Shown piece after piece: positions 48,022-57,100 of a stretch of DNA of 64,000 nt; position 1 is the stretch's first letter; every line of letters starts with the position of its first letter. The DNA lies in contig AGIQ01000001.1 of the NCBI GenBank assembly GCA_000230935.2, positions 1,860,001 to 1,924,000 on the forward strand, in the 5' to 3' direction. The position numbers were made by a program, and so were the translations under genes. The notes beneath the pieces were generated by a model, which saw only the letters and a list, made by a program, of their open reading frames with translations, had not been told where the DNA came from and searched no databases. The stretch comes from Mycolicibacterium rhodesiae JS60 (GTDB taxonomy: Bacteria > Actinomycetota > Actinomycetes > Mycobacteriales > Mycobacteriaceae).

Positions 48022-49232
48022 TGGAACAACTTTTCGACGACCTCGAGGACTTCGGCTCCTTCGACGACGTCGTGTCCGGCAATGTGCGGGACCCGTTCCC
48101 GGAACTGGCGCGGCTGCGCCGCGAAGAGCCGGTCCAGCGGATCGAAGGGTCGGCGATGCCGGGCGAGGCCGGTCTACCGGTCTTCATCGTGTACCGGTTC
48201 GAGGAGGCGCAGCAGATGCTGCGCGACAACGAGACGTTCTCGTCGTCGGGAATCATCGCCGCCTTCGGCCCGGTGCTGGGCGAGCGGGTCATGCTCGGCA
48301 TGGACGAGCCGGTGCACGGCCGGTTGCGGGCGCTCATCTCGAAAGCCTTCTCGCAGAAGTCCCTTGCGCGTTTCCAGGACGAACTGGTTGCTCGCGTCGG
48401 TAACGAGCTGATCGACGCCTTCGCCGCCACCGGCAAAGCCGATCTTGTGAAGGAGTTCACCTTCACCTATCCGAGCCGGATCATCGCGGGGCTGTTGGGA
48501 TTGCCGGAGGAGGACTATCCGCAATTCCAGCGCTGGTCGATCTCGCTGCTGAGCTGGATCATGAATCCCGAACGCGGCTTGGCGGCCTCGGCCGCACTGG
48601 TCGAATACTACCGGCCGATCCTTCAGGCGCGCCGCGCCGAACCGCGCGACGACCTGATCAGCCTGCTGGCCGCCGCGGAGATCGACGGTGAGAAGCTCGC
48701 CGACGAGGAGATCTTCTCGTTCCTGCGGCTGTTGTTGCCCGCCGGCGTCGAAACGACCTACCGGTCACTGGGCAATCTGCTCTTCGCGCTGTTGTCGGAT
48801 CCCGCGCAGCTCGAGGCCGTGCGCGCGGACCGCTCGCTGTTGCCGGCGGCCATCGAGGAGGGGGTGCGGTGGAATCCGCCGCTGCTCACCATCACCCGGG
48901 TCGCTACCCGCGATACCGAACTCGGCGGGGTGCCGATTCCGGCGGGCGCATCGGTGATGCCGATGCTGGGCGCGGCGAACCGCCAGGAGGACCGCTGGCC
49001 GCAGCCCGACACCTTCGACCTCTTCCGCGAGCCGCGCAACAATCTCGGCTGGGGATACGGCGTGCACGTCTGCCTCGGCATGCATCTGGCGCGTCTGGAG
49101 ATGCGTACCGCCGTCAACCTCTTGCTCGACCGGCTGCCCAACCTGCGGATGGACCCCGACGGAGACGACCCGCACATCCGCGGACAGGTGTTCCGCTCGC
49201 CGACGTCACTGCCTGTGCTGTTCGACGCGTAG
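48021..49232 (+). CDS. Cytochrome P450
   Basis: Soluble bacterial P450 of 403 residues that should hydroxylate a small hydrophobic molecule using ferredoxin electrons. The I-helix motif is LLPAGVETTYRS with AGxET rather than AGxDT. The ExxR pair is in EEGVRWNPP. The heme loop is WGYGVHVCLG with the thiolate Cys351 and a Trp at the place of the usual Phe (Trp344). No ferredoxin or reductase gene is adjacent. Subfamily cannot be assigned by reading alone. It is the last gene of the AAA+ operon and converges on the TetR gene after a 164-bp gap. Confidence 0.93.
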   Translation: MEQLFDDLEDFGSFDDVVSGNVRDPFPELARLRREEPVQRIEGSAMPGEAGLPVFIVYRFEEAQQMLRDNETFSSSGIIAAFGPVLGERVMLGMDEPVHGRLRALISKAFSQKSLARFQDELVARVGNELIDAFAATGKADLVKEFTFTYPSRIIAGLLGLPEEDYPQFQRWSISLLSWIMNPERGLAASAALVEYYRPILQARRAEPRDDLISLLAAAEIDGEKLADEEIFSFLRLLLPAGVETTYRSLGNLLFALLSDPAQLEAVRADRSLLPAAIEEGVRWNPPLLTITRVATRDTELGGVPIPAGASVMPMLGAANRQEDRWPQPDTFDLFREPRNNLGWGYGVHVCLGMHLARLEMRTAVNLLLDRLPNLRMDPDGDDPHIRGQVFRSPTSLPVLFDA

Positions 49233-49396
49233 TAAGGCCCTCCAGCCTGTGGTTATCGACATCGCCACTCGAACTTTCGCGCGATAGGCGTTAGTGCACC
49301 GCATGTGCCGAGCGTGGGACTTCTCGTCGAGATCGTCGAGGTTCGTCAACGACAGCCCGCACGCTCAGCGGGCGGAATCATGTGCTTCGAGCGACA

Positions 49397-50680
49397 TCAA
49401 TGCACCACGACGCCGCGGAGCATCGTGTCCCGCACGCACAGCAGTGACGCGCGGGTACCCAGCTGGCGCAGAATGCTCTCGGGGATCCAGCCGACACCGA
49501 TCACCGAACGCGCCAGGAGGTCGTTGGGCGGGCAGTCGATACCGATCTCGCCGGACTTGATGCCCTCGGCCAAAAGGCTTTTCATCTGCCGCACCCGCTT
49601 GGTGAACAACCATCCGGGGTTGGGGGTGTCCGGGGGAGACTGGCGCATCCAGGCCAGCTGAATCCGGAACTCGTCGGCGAAGCGGTCCATCGCGTTGGTG
49701 TTGATCCAGCTCAAGGCGTCCAGCTTCTCGACAATCGTGGAGTCCGCCGCAAGCACCTCGGACCATCCCATGGCGACCTTCTCGCCGAAGGACTGCATGA
49801 TCGACGCCAGCAGCTGATCCTTCGATCCGATCAACCGATAGACGGTTCCGGTTCCCATGCCGGCCGCCGAGGCGATGTCACGAACCGTGGTGACCTCATA
49901 GCCCTTCTTGCCGAATTCGGCTCTGGCGACAGCTCGTACATGGGCGGCCTTGTCATCGGTTTCGGCATCGGCGTCGTCGGTCCACGACCGGACCACGGCA
50001 TCTGCGGCCAGGAACGCCGCGGACGCATCCAGCTGTTCGTCGGTGGGGGAGCCGGTGGCCAAGCCCTCCAACAGGATCCGGCACAGCAGCACGGCCGACT
50101 TGTCTGGTCCCGCGTTACCCCGGATGACGTCGAGTCCGATCTGCAGCATCGTCTGCACGATGCGCTCGGCCAGCACGGCCAGGTCGACATCGGATCGCAG
50201 ATACCCGCTCCATCGCGCCGCACGAAGCGTCTCCAGCATCGATTGCAGCAATGCGGTCGGCCGCCGTGCCGCCAGCATGGTCAGGTCGTGGTTGGAGCTC
50301 GGACCCTCATAGAAGGACATCTGTAGGGCCGCACGATGGGTCACCGCGCACTGCGCGATCGCCGTCGACAGCTCGGCGATCTGATCGAAGGCCGGATGAA
50401 AATCCGGGTCGTTCAGCCTGGTCTGCGCCTCACCGGCGACGCGATCCAAATCCTCGTGGTAGCGGTGCAGCAACTCGACGAGGATCGCTTCCTTGGAGTC
50501 GAAGTGGTGATACAGGCTGCCGGGCAGAATGCCTGCCGCATCGGCGATTTCCTGCAGCGAGGTCCGCAGGCCCGAGGTGGCGATGATCGACGCCGCCGTC
50601 TGCAGGATCTCAGTGCGCCGGGTGCCATCGTCGTAGGCGTTGCCGGCGCCGAGCTTCGGCGTCACGCGTGCACGCCCCAC
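49397..50680 (-). CDS. Double-domain TetR-family regulator
   Basis: Protein of 427 residues made of two TetR units in tandem. The first helix-turn-helix is ILQTAASIIATSGLRTSLQEIADAAGI...YHHFDSKEAIL (about 24-67). A second starts near 245, with ARAEFGKKGYEVTTVRDIASAAGMGTGTVYRLIGSKDQLL. Each is followed by a helical ligand-binding domain. Most TetR proteins are half this length and dimerise, so this is probably a fused pseudodimer. It faces the P450 operon and is likely its regulator and its own; a palindrome lies 46-60 bp upstream. GTG start. Confidence 0.88.
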   Translation of the reverse strand: MGRARVTPKLGAGNAYDDGTRRTEILQTAASIIATSGLRTSLQEIADAAGILPGSLYHHFDSKEAILVELLHRYHEDLDRVAGEAQTRLNDPDFHPAFDQIAELSTAIAQCAVTHRAALQMSFYEGPSSNHDLTMLAARRPTALLQSMLETLRAARWSGYLRSDVDLAVLAERIVQTMLQIGLDVIRGNAGPDKSAVLLCRILLEGLATGSPTDEQLDASAAFLAADAVVRSWTDDADAETDDKAAHVRAVARAEFGKKGYEVTTVRDIASAAGMGTGTVYRLIGSKDQLLASIMQSFGEKVAMGWSEVLAADSTIVEKLDALSWINTNAMDRFADEFRIQLAWMRQSPPDTPNPGWLFTKRVRQMKSLLAEGIKSGEIGIDCPPNDLLARSVIGVGWIPESILRQLGTRASLLCVRDTMLRGVVVH

Positions 50681-50725
50681 GACTCCTCCAAAGGCTGGTT
50701 GTCGGTACCCGGCTGACCCGATATT

Positions 50726-50740
50726 TGGTAGACGCTACCA
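50726..50740. promoter_or_regulatory. Candidate TetR operator
   Basis: TGGTAG-ACG-CTACCA is a perfect 6-bp inverted repeat with a 3-bp centre, located just upstream of the TetR gene. The minus-strand sequence ACCAAATATC that overlaps it also occurs in the divergent SDR/VWA promoter region. Confidence 0.5.
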
Positions 50741-50822
50741 GAAGCCGGTATGGCAACAGGGCCGCTCACCTGCGAATGTCGGTCGCCGATGACGGCCGAC
50801 GGGAGATCCGTTTGGTAATCCG

Positions 50823-51962
50823 CTAGGTGTTGTCCGCGTTGCTGCGCGGGAAGCCGCCGCCCTGCGGGAAGAGCGGGAAGACCACGTCGTCCAGCTTCTC
50901 GGCGTCGCCGGCGGTGCGGTTGACCGTTGCGCTCCAGATGTTTCCGTCCGGCGCCACCTCGAGCGCCCACGCGTGGCCGTGGGTGTCCTGGCGCACCACC
51001 TCGGGCTCGCCGGTGACCGCGCCGGTGCCCTGTGCCAGCCGGACCGCGACGGTTTGCTTGGCATTGACGAGATTCACCAGCACCGTGCCGTCCAGTGCGG
51101 CACACCCCGCGACGCCGGGCTTGTCCGGCCACGTCCACACCGTCGTGGTCTTCGCGTCCGGCGAGATGCGTTGCAGGCGATCGCCGGCCGGACTTCGGTC
51201 GGTGATGTAGAGCGACTTGTCGGTCGGGTCGATGCACATCCCGCCGGCCGGGCCCATCCCGGACAGCGCGGTCGTCGGCGGCGCCGGATGGACCGTCGTG
51301 GGCTGTTCCAGGCGGATCACTTTGCCCGCCAAGGACTTCGGATCTGCTGCGAGCGAGGGGTTGCCGGCGTCGCCGGTCTGTACCACGAGCGTGGTCGGGC
51401 TGGTGAAGATCAGCGACCCGGTATTGCCGGTGGCTCCCTTGGGAATCCCGGTCAGGATGGGCTTGGGGATGTCACCGTCAGCGACCCGGATCACCTGGTT
51501 GTCGGAGGGCGTGCTGATGTAGGCGTACATCAGGCGGTCCTGGGAGTAGGTGGGCGAGAGCACGATGTCCATCAGTCCGCCGTCACCGCTCGGGTCGACC
51601 GGGATGACGGTTTTGATCTTCGGTTCGGCGCTGACGGACACGTCCTTGATCGCACCGGTGGTGCGTTCGGCCACCAGGGCGGTCTTGCTGTCGGGGCCCA
51701 TGATCAGCCCGCTGGTGCTCTCCAGGCAGCCCTGCATGACACCCGGCGCGGGGCAGGCCTTCGGGAAGGGCTTGGGGGGCAGCGGAGGCGGGGGCGGCGG
51801 CGTCGAGGACGGGCCGGGCGCCAACTGCGGGGCGGTGGTGAACGGCTGCGAGATGTCGTTGTTGAACTTCGCGCAGCCCGCCGACGCTCCCGCAACCCCT
51901 GTCACGACCGTCGTCGCACAGAACGCGGCCAGCACCCGACGGACCGACCGGCGTACCTGCAT
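50823..51962 (-). CDS. lppZ: Lipoprotein LppZ, beta-propeller (sorbosone-dehydrogenase-like)
   Basis: Cell-envelope lipoprotein of 379 residues. From the ATG at 51962 it has a signal peptide and the lipobox SAGC (Cys near residue 29), then a Pro-rich linker of about 20 residues, then a repeated blade pattern of the soluble PQQ-type sugar dehydrogenase/sorbosone dehydrogenase fold (GLMDIVLSPTYSQDRLMYAYIS; TGSLIFTSPTTLVVQTGDAG; GGMCIDPTDKSLYITDRS). Whether it binds PQQ is unknown. Place and length match lppZ (Rv3006, recalled). It diverges from the DoxX gene. Confidence 0.85.
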   Translation of the reverse strand: MQVRRSVRRVLAAFCATTVVTGVAGASAGCAKFNNDISQPFTTAPQLAPGPSSTPPPPPPLPPKPFPKACPAPGVMQGCLESTSGLIMGPDSKTALVAERTTGAIKDVSVSAEPKIKTVIPVDPSGDGGLMDIVLSPTYSQDRLMYAYISTPSDNQVIRVADGDIPKPILTGIPKGATGNTGSLIFTSPTTLVVQTGDAGNPSLAADPKSLAGKVIRLEQPTTVHPAPPTTALSGMGPAGGMCIDPTDKSLYITDRSPAGDRLQRISPDAKTTTVWTWPDKPGVAGCAALDGTVLVNLVNAKQTVAVRLAQGTGAVTGEPEVVRQDTHGHAWALEVAPDGNIWSATVNRTAGDAEKLDDVVFPLFPQGGGFPRSNADNT

Positions 51963-52084
51963 GCCCGCCAGGTTACGGATATCGCGCCGATGTTCGCCAC
52001 GACGGTCCGTGCGCGGCGCAAAGTCCAGGCAATATTGCCCGCTAGAAGCGCCGCTCAAATCCCCGATTTGCGGCGAACTGCACT

Positions 52085-52090
52085 TACTCT
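52085..52090 (+). promoter_or_regulatory. Candidate -10 box, leaderless start of the DoxX gene
   Basis: TACTCT ends 7 nt before the GTG at 52098. Confidence 0.5.
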
Positions 52091-52097
52091 GACGTTC

Positions 52098-52931
52098 GTG
52101 ACGAGTCAAGGCCACGATCCGCACTGGCAGCGCCCGGACGACTCCTCGGTTCGACCGGCGTCGGCCCAGCTAGTCGACCCGGAAGACGATCTGCCCTCGG
52201 CCACCTACGGTGGCGATTTCGAGACCACGACGATTCCCCATTACGGCTCGGGACTGCCCGGTTCCATGCCGTCGTCGGGATATGACCTGCTGCACGAGCC
52301 CGAGCCGTTGCCGTACGTGCAGCCACACATCGATCCGACCCCGTCGCAGGCCTCTCCGATGGAGATCGAGCCCATCGACGCCGAGGAGCGCGCCAAGGCC
52401 GCCGGCAAGCGGGGCACCCAGGACCTCGGCCTGCTGCTGCTGCGGGTGGTCGTCGGCGCCGTGTTCATCGGCCACGGACTGCAGAAGGCCTTCGGCTGGT
52501 GGGGTGGGCAGGGCCTGGACGGCTTCAAGACCGCGCTGGCCGACGCCGGCTACCAGCACGCCGGCGTGCTCACCTACGCCGGTGCGGGTGCCCAGATCCT
52601 GGTGGGTGTCCTGCTGGTGATCGGGCTGTTCACGCCGCTGGCCGCAGCCGGCGGCGTGGCCTACCTGGTCAACAGCCTGCTGACGATCGTCGCCGCGCAG
52701 CGCCAGGACGGCTACCTCGCCGTCTTCGGCCCCGACGGCATCGAATACCTGCTGGTGCTGATCGCTGCGGCCTCGGCGGTCATCCTCGTCGGACCGGGCC
52801 GCTACGGATTCGACGGCGGACGCGGCTGGGCCCGTCGTCCGTTCATCGGCTCGTTCGTCGTGCTGCTCCTCGGTATCGGCGGCGGTGTCGCGGCGTGGTT
52901 CTTCCTGCACGGCAACAACCCGCTGTCGTAG
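52098..52931 (+). CDS. DoxX-family membrane protein
   Basis: Protein of 277 residues. The first 95 residues are soluble, acidic and Pro-rich, the rest is a four-helix DoxX domain (LGLLLLRVVVGAVFIGHGLQKAFGW; ILVGVLLVIGLFTPLAA; YLLVLIAAASAVILVGPG) plus one more C-terminal helix. Mycobacterial DoxX homologues have been linked to a membrane oxidoreductase complex that handles thiol and oxidative stress; a role here is inferred from the family. The GTG at 52098 is chosen for the -10-like box and the recalled length of Rv3005c (279). It converges on cfp6. Confidence 0.85.
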   Translation: MTSQGHDPHWQRPDDSSVRPASAQLVDPEDDLPSATYGGDFETTTIPHYGSGLPGSMPSSGYDLLHEPEPLPYVQPHIDPTPSQASPMEIEPIDAEERAKAAGKRGTQDLGLLLLRVVVGAVFIGHGLQKAFGWWGGQGLDGFKTALADAGYQHAGVLTYAGAGAQILVGVLLVIGLFTPLAAAGGVAYLVNSLLTIVAAQRQDGYLAVFGPDGIEYLLVLIAAASAVILVGPGRYGFDGGRGWARRPFIGSFVVLLLGIGGGVAAWFFLHGNNPLS

Positions 52932-52937
52932 AGCCAG

Positions 52938-53345
52938 CTATTCGTAGGGGTTCGGCACCCGCCCGCCGCTGGCCTCGGCCAGCAGCGGCAGCAGTGCGAA
53001 CGTGACTGCCGGCAGCAGCATCTCCGATCCGTCGCGCAGCCGCGCCCGAGCCCACGAGCTGCGGTCGAACCGCAGACCGTCGACCTCATCCCAGCTCACC
53101 GTGCGGCTACTCAGCAGCGTGCGCGCGGTCAGCGTGTCCCGATCGGCGATCGTGCGCAATCGGACGATCGCGTACGACGCGATGATCGGCAGGACCATGA
53201 AGATCGCGCCCCAGGTGGGAAACATCGTGATCATCACCAACAGGCAGAGTGCGAGGAAGCCCGAGGCGAAGTGCGCCATCGGCGACATCCGGATCACGAG
53301 GGGTTTCGCGGTTGCCGAGGGATCGGGTGCGCGACGGGAGGGCAT
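52938..53345 (-). CDS. cfp6: Cfp6-like PH-domain membrane protein
   Basis: Protein of 135 residues with two hydrophobic segments (FASGFLALCLLVMITMF and AIFMVLPIIASYAIVRL) followed by a bacterial PH-like domain (SRTVSWDEVDGLRFDRSSWARARLRDGSEMLLPAVTF split over residues 80-117) and the ending GRVPNPYE. It resembles closely what I recall of M. tuberculosis Cfp6 (Rv3004). The start may be the ATG at 53345 or Met23 (MAHFASGFL), where the M. tuberculosis protein begins. Function unknown. Convergent with the DoxX gene (6 bp apart) and divergent from ilvB. Confidence 0.85.
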   Translation of the reverse strand: MPSRRAPDPSATAKPLVIRMSPMAHFASGFLALCLLVMITMFPTWGAIFMVLPIIASYAIVRLRTIADRDTLTARTLLSSRTVSWDEVDGLRFDRSSWARARLRDGSEMLLPAVTFALLPLLAEASGGRVPNPYE

Positions 53346-53396
53346 GGCGCCATCTTCCCACCATCGCCGCGGCCGCCGCCGCGGCCAGGGCGGGAT

Positions 53397-53426
53397 TTGA
53401 CGCTTGACCTGTGCGGAGGCTACCGT
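53397..53426 (+). promoter_or_regulatory. ilvB promoter
   Basis: TTGACG (53397-53402), 18 bp, TACCGT (53421-53426). The expected transcription start near 53433 is immediately before the leader-peptide ATG at 53435, so the leader would be read from a leaderless or nearly leaderless mRNA. Confidence 0.6.
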
Positions 53427-53434
53427 CGCAGGTT

Positions 53435-53506
53435 ATGAAGTCCGGCGGAATGCTCGTAGTAATTGGCCAGCGCGTTGGTGCCGCGCTTGCCCCGACACGG
53501 GCATAG
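53435..53506 (+). CDS. ilvB leader peptide (branched-chain amino acid attenuator)
   Basis: Frame of 23 codons plus TAG between the ilvB promoter and a terminator. It reads MKSGG, then a cluster of branched-chain codons (MLVVIG), then QRVGAALAPTRA. Leu, Val, Val and Ile in a row are what a transcription-attenuation leader for acetohydroxyacid synthase would need. Leader peptides before ilvB are known or predicted in other actinobacteria, including Corynebacterium. Ribosome stalling on these codons would favour an antiterminator and ilvBNC expression. Confidence 0.75.
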   Translation: MKSGGMLVVIGQRVGAALAPTRA

Positions 53507-53526
53507 CCACACGCACCAGCGCGCAA

Positions 53527-53561
53527 CCCTCGTACAGCCGCCGAGCTGACGGGGGTTTTTT
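53527..53561 (+). terminator. Rho-independent terminator/attenuator in the ilvB leader
   Basis: CCCTCGT-A-CAGC pairs with GCTG-ACGGGGG around a 6-7 nt loop, with one bulged base and one G-U pair, directly followed by TTTTTT (53556-53561). Terminators with a T run are uncommon in mycobacteria, and this one lies between the leader peptide and the ilvB start, 51 bp before it, which fits attenuation. Confidence 0.75.
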
Positions 53562-53611
53562 CTTGCCCGAGAGAACGATCAGCAACGAAGAGGACAAAGG
53601 GGAACCAGACC

Positions 53612-55474
53612 GTGAGCGCACCCACGACGCGACCACCCGAGCCGACGTCATCCGCCGACAGCGCAGCCGCGGCGCACACCGCCGGTAAGAACGGCACGAC
53701 CCCCGCCAAGCGCGTCGCCCCGCAGCAGCTCACGGGCGCCCAGGCGGTAGTCCGCTCGTTGGAGGAACTCGGCGTCGACACCATCTTCGGGATCCCCGGC
53801 GGTGCGGTGCTGCCGGTCTACGACCCGTTGTTCGACTCACAGAAGCTGCGCCACGTTCTGGTCCGCCACGAGCAGGGCGCCGGCCATGCGGCCAGTGGCT
53901 ACGCGCACGCCACCGGCAAGGTGGGCGTGATGATGGCCACGTCGGGTCCCGGTGCCACCAACCTGGTGACGCCGCTGGCCGATGCGCAGATGGATTCGAT
54001 CCCGGTGGTCGCCATCACCGGGCAGGTCGGTCGCACCCTGATCGGTACCGACGCCTTCCAGGAAGCGGACATTTCCGGCATCACGATGCCGATCACCAAG
54101 CACAATTTCCTGGTGCGTAACGGCGACGACATCGCCCGGGTGATCGCCGAGGCGTTCCACATCGCCTCCACCGGCCGCCCCGGCGCAGTGCTCGTCGACA
54201 TCCCCAAGGACATCCTGCAGGGCCAGTGCACCTTTGCCTGGCCGCCGCAGATCGACCTGCCCGGCTACAAGCCCAACACCAAGCCGCACAGCCGCCAGAT
54301 CCGGGCGGCCGCCAAGCTGATCGCCGAGGCGCGCAAGCCGGTGCTCTATGTCGGCGGCGGTGTGATCCGCGGTGAGGCCACCGCGGAGCTGCTGGATCTG
54401 GCCGAGCTGACGGGCATCCCGGTGGTCACCACGTTGATGGCGCGCGGTGCCTTCCCGGACAGCCACCCGCAGAACATGGGCATGCCGGGTATGCACGGCA
54501 CCGTCGCCGCGGTGGCGGCCCTGCAGAAGAGTGATCTGCTGATCGCTCTGGGCGCCCGGTTCGACGACCGGGTGACCGGCAAGCTGGATTCCTTTGCCCC
54601 CGAGGCCAAAGTGATCCACGTCGACATCGACCCGGCGGAGATCGGCAAGAACCGCAATGCCGACGTGCCGATCGTCGGCGACGTCAAGCTGGCGATCACT
54701 GAGCTCACCGAGTCGTTGCGGAAGACGGGCGGAACGCCGAAAGCCAACCAGGACAACTGGTGGGAGTACCTGTCGGGCATCCGGGCCACCTACCCGCTGA
54801 GCTACGACCCGCAGCATGACGGCAGCCTCAGCCCGGAATACGTCATCTCCCAGCTGGGCAAGATCGCCGGGCCGGATGCCATCTACGTGGCCGGGGTCGG
54901 TCAGCACCAGATGTGGGCCGCGCAGTTCATCTCCTACGAGAAGCCGCGCACCTGGCTGAATTCCGGCGGTCTTGGCACCATGGGCTTCGCCGTCCCGGCA
55001 GCCATGGGCGCCAAGATGGCCCGGCCCGAGGCCGAGGTGTGGGCGATCGACGGTGACGGCTGCTTCCAGATGACCAATCAGGAGTTGGCCACGTGCGCGG
55101 TCGAAGGGGTGCCGATCAAGATCGCGCTGATCAACAACGGCAACCTGGGCATGGTGCGCCAATGGCAGACGCTGTTCTACGAAGAGCGATACAGCCAAAC
55201 CGATCTGGCGACCCACAGCCACCGCATCCCGGACTTCGTCAAGCTGGCCGAGGCCTACGGGTGCGTCGGATTGCGTTGTGAGCGTGAGGAAGACGTGATC
55301 GACGTGATCAACCAGGCCCGGGCGATCAACGACCGCCCGGTGGTGATCGACTTCATCGTCGGCGCAGACGCCCAGGTGTGGCCGATGGTGGCCGCGGGTT
55401 GCGGCAACGACGAGATCATGGCGGCGCGCAATATCCGCCCGCTGTTCGACGACAACGAGGAAGGTCGGGCCTGA
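53612..55474 (+). CDS. ilvB: Acetolactate synthase (acetohydroxyacid synthase) large subunit
   Basis: Catalytic subunit (620 residues) of the first common enzyme of valine, leucine and isoleucine synthesis; it needs thiamine diphosphate, Mg and FAD. After a 45-residue N-terminal extension come [13 protein letters not shown], the catalytic Glu in [14 protein letters not shown] (near residue 90), and the ThDP motif starting [15 protein letters not shown] and ending NNGNLGM (near 475-510). GTG start after AAAGGGGAAC. Probably controlled by the leader peptide and terminator just upstream. ilvN starts on its stop codon (TGATG). Confidence 0.96.
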   Translation: MSAPTTRPPEPTSSADSAAAAHTAGKNGTTPAKRVAPQQLTGAQAVVRSLEELGVDTIFGIPGGAVLPVYDPLFDSQKLRHVLVRHEQGAGHAASGYAHATGKVGVMMATSGPGATNLVTPLADAQMDSIPVVAITGQVGRTLIGTDAFQEADISGITMPITKHNFLVRNGDDIARVIAEAFHIASTGRPGAVLVDIPKDILQGQCTFAWPPQIDLPGYKPNTKPHSRQIRAAAKLIAEARKPVLYVGGGVIRGEATAELLDLAELTGIPVVTTLMARGAFPDSHPQNMGMPGMHGTVAAVAALQKSDLLIALGARFDDRVTGKLDSFAPEAKVIHVDIDPAEIGKNRNADVPIVGDVKLAITELTESLRKTGGTPKANQDNWWEYLSGIRATYPLSYDPQHDGSLSPEYVISQLGKIAGPDAIYVAGVGQHQMWAAQFISYEKPRTWLNSGGLGTMGFAVPAAMGAKMARPEAEVWAIDGDGCFQMTNQELATCAVEGVPIKIALINNGNLGMVRQWQTLFYEERYSQTDLATHSHRIPDFVKLAEAYGCVGLRCEREEDVIDVINQARAINDRPVVIDFIVGADAQVWPMVAAGCGNDEIMAARNIRPLFDDNEEGRA

Positions 55475-55983
55475 TGGGAAACACAGTCACCCACACCCTT
55501 TCGGTGCTTGTCGAGGACAAGCCCGGTGTGCTGGCGCGTGTCGCCGCGCTGTTTTCCCGGCGCGGCTTCAACATCGAGTCGCTGGCGGTCGGCGCCACCG
55601 AGCAGAAGAACATGTCGCGGATGACGATCGTGGTCACCGCCGAGGAGACGCCGCTCGAGCAGATCACCAAGCAGCTCAACAAGCTGATCAACGTGATCAA
55701 GATCGTCGAGCAGGACGGCGACAACTTTGTGGCGCGCGAGCTCGCGCTGATCAAAGTGCGCGCCGACGCAGGCACCCGCAGCCAGGTGATCGAGGCGGTG
55801 AACCTGTTCCGGGCCAAGGTCATCGACGTCTCCACCGAGTCGTTGACCGTCGAAGCCACCGGCACCCCGGAGAAGCTCGAGGCGCTGCTCCGGGTGCTCG
55901 AGCCCTATGGCGTCCGTGAGATCGTGCAGTCCGGCGTGGTGGCGCTGTCGCGCGGACCCCGCGGGATGACGAACACCAAGTAA
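55474..55983 (+). CDS. ilvN: Acetolactate synthase small (regulatory) subunit
   Basis: Regulatory subunit (169 residues) that activates IlvB and mediates valine feedback inhibition. The N-terminal ACT domain HTLSVLVEDKPGVLARVAALFSRRGFNIESL (residues 6-36) is clear, and the C-terminal half (VARELALIKVRAD...) completes the family fold. It starts at the ATG overlapping the ilvB stop by one base, so the subunits are made together. ilvC follows after 39 bp. Confidence 0.95.
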   Translation: MGNTVTHTLSVLVEDKPGVLARVAALFSRRGFNIESLAVGATEQKNMSRMTIVVTAEETPLEQITKQLNKLINVIKIVEQDGDNFVARELALIKVRADAGTRSQVIEAVNLFRAKVIDVSTESLTVEATGTPEKLEALLRVLEPYGVREIVQSGVVALSRGPRGMTNTK

Positions 55984-57045
<1,062 letters not shown>

Positions 57046-57049
57046 CAGT

Positions 57050-57100
57050 CGATTTCGGCGCGTTAATCGTCGCTCAGCGACGGTTAACGCGCCGAGGTCG
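57050..57100. repeat. REP-like palindrome downstream of ilvC, likely bidirectional terminator
   Basis: Two 25-bp arms around a single C: CGATTTCGGCGCGTTAATCG... against ...CGGTTAACGCGCCGAGGTCG, with 3 mismatches; the inner 19-bp arms (57056-57094) have only one. It starts 5 bp after the ilvC stop and contains the end of the opposite gene. The layout and outer sequence CGATTTCGGCGCG match the palindrome hit by the IS481 element at 13717/15112, so both belong to one dispersed family. Confidence 0.75.

Noticed and set aside
49233..49396. Promoter or small gene in the gap after the P450 gene
   Set aside because: The flanking genes converge here; I saw no ribosome site plus frame and no clear hairpin. 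Short frames reading plus at 49294-49661 are shadows of the TetR gene.
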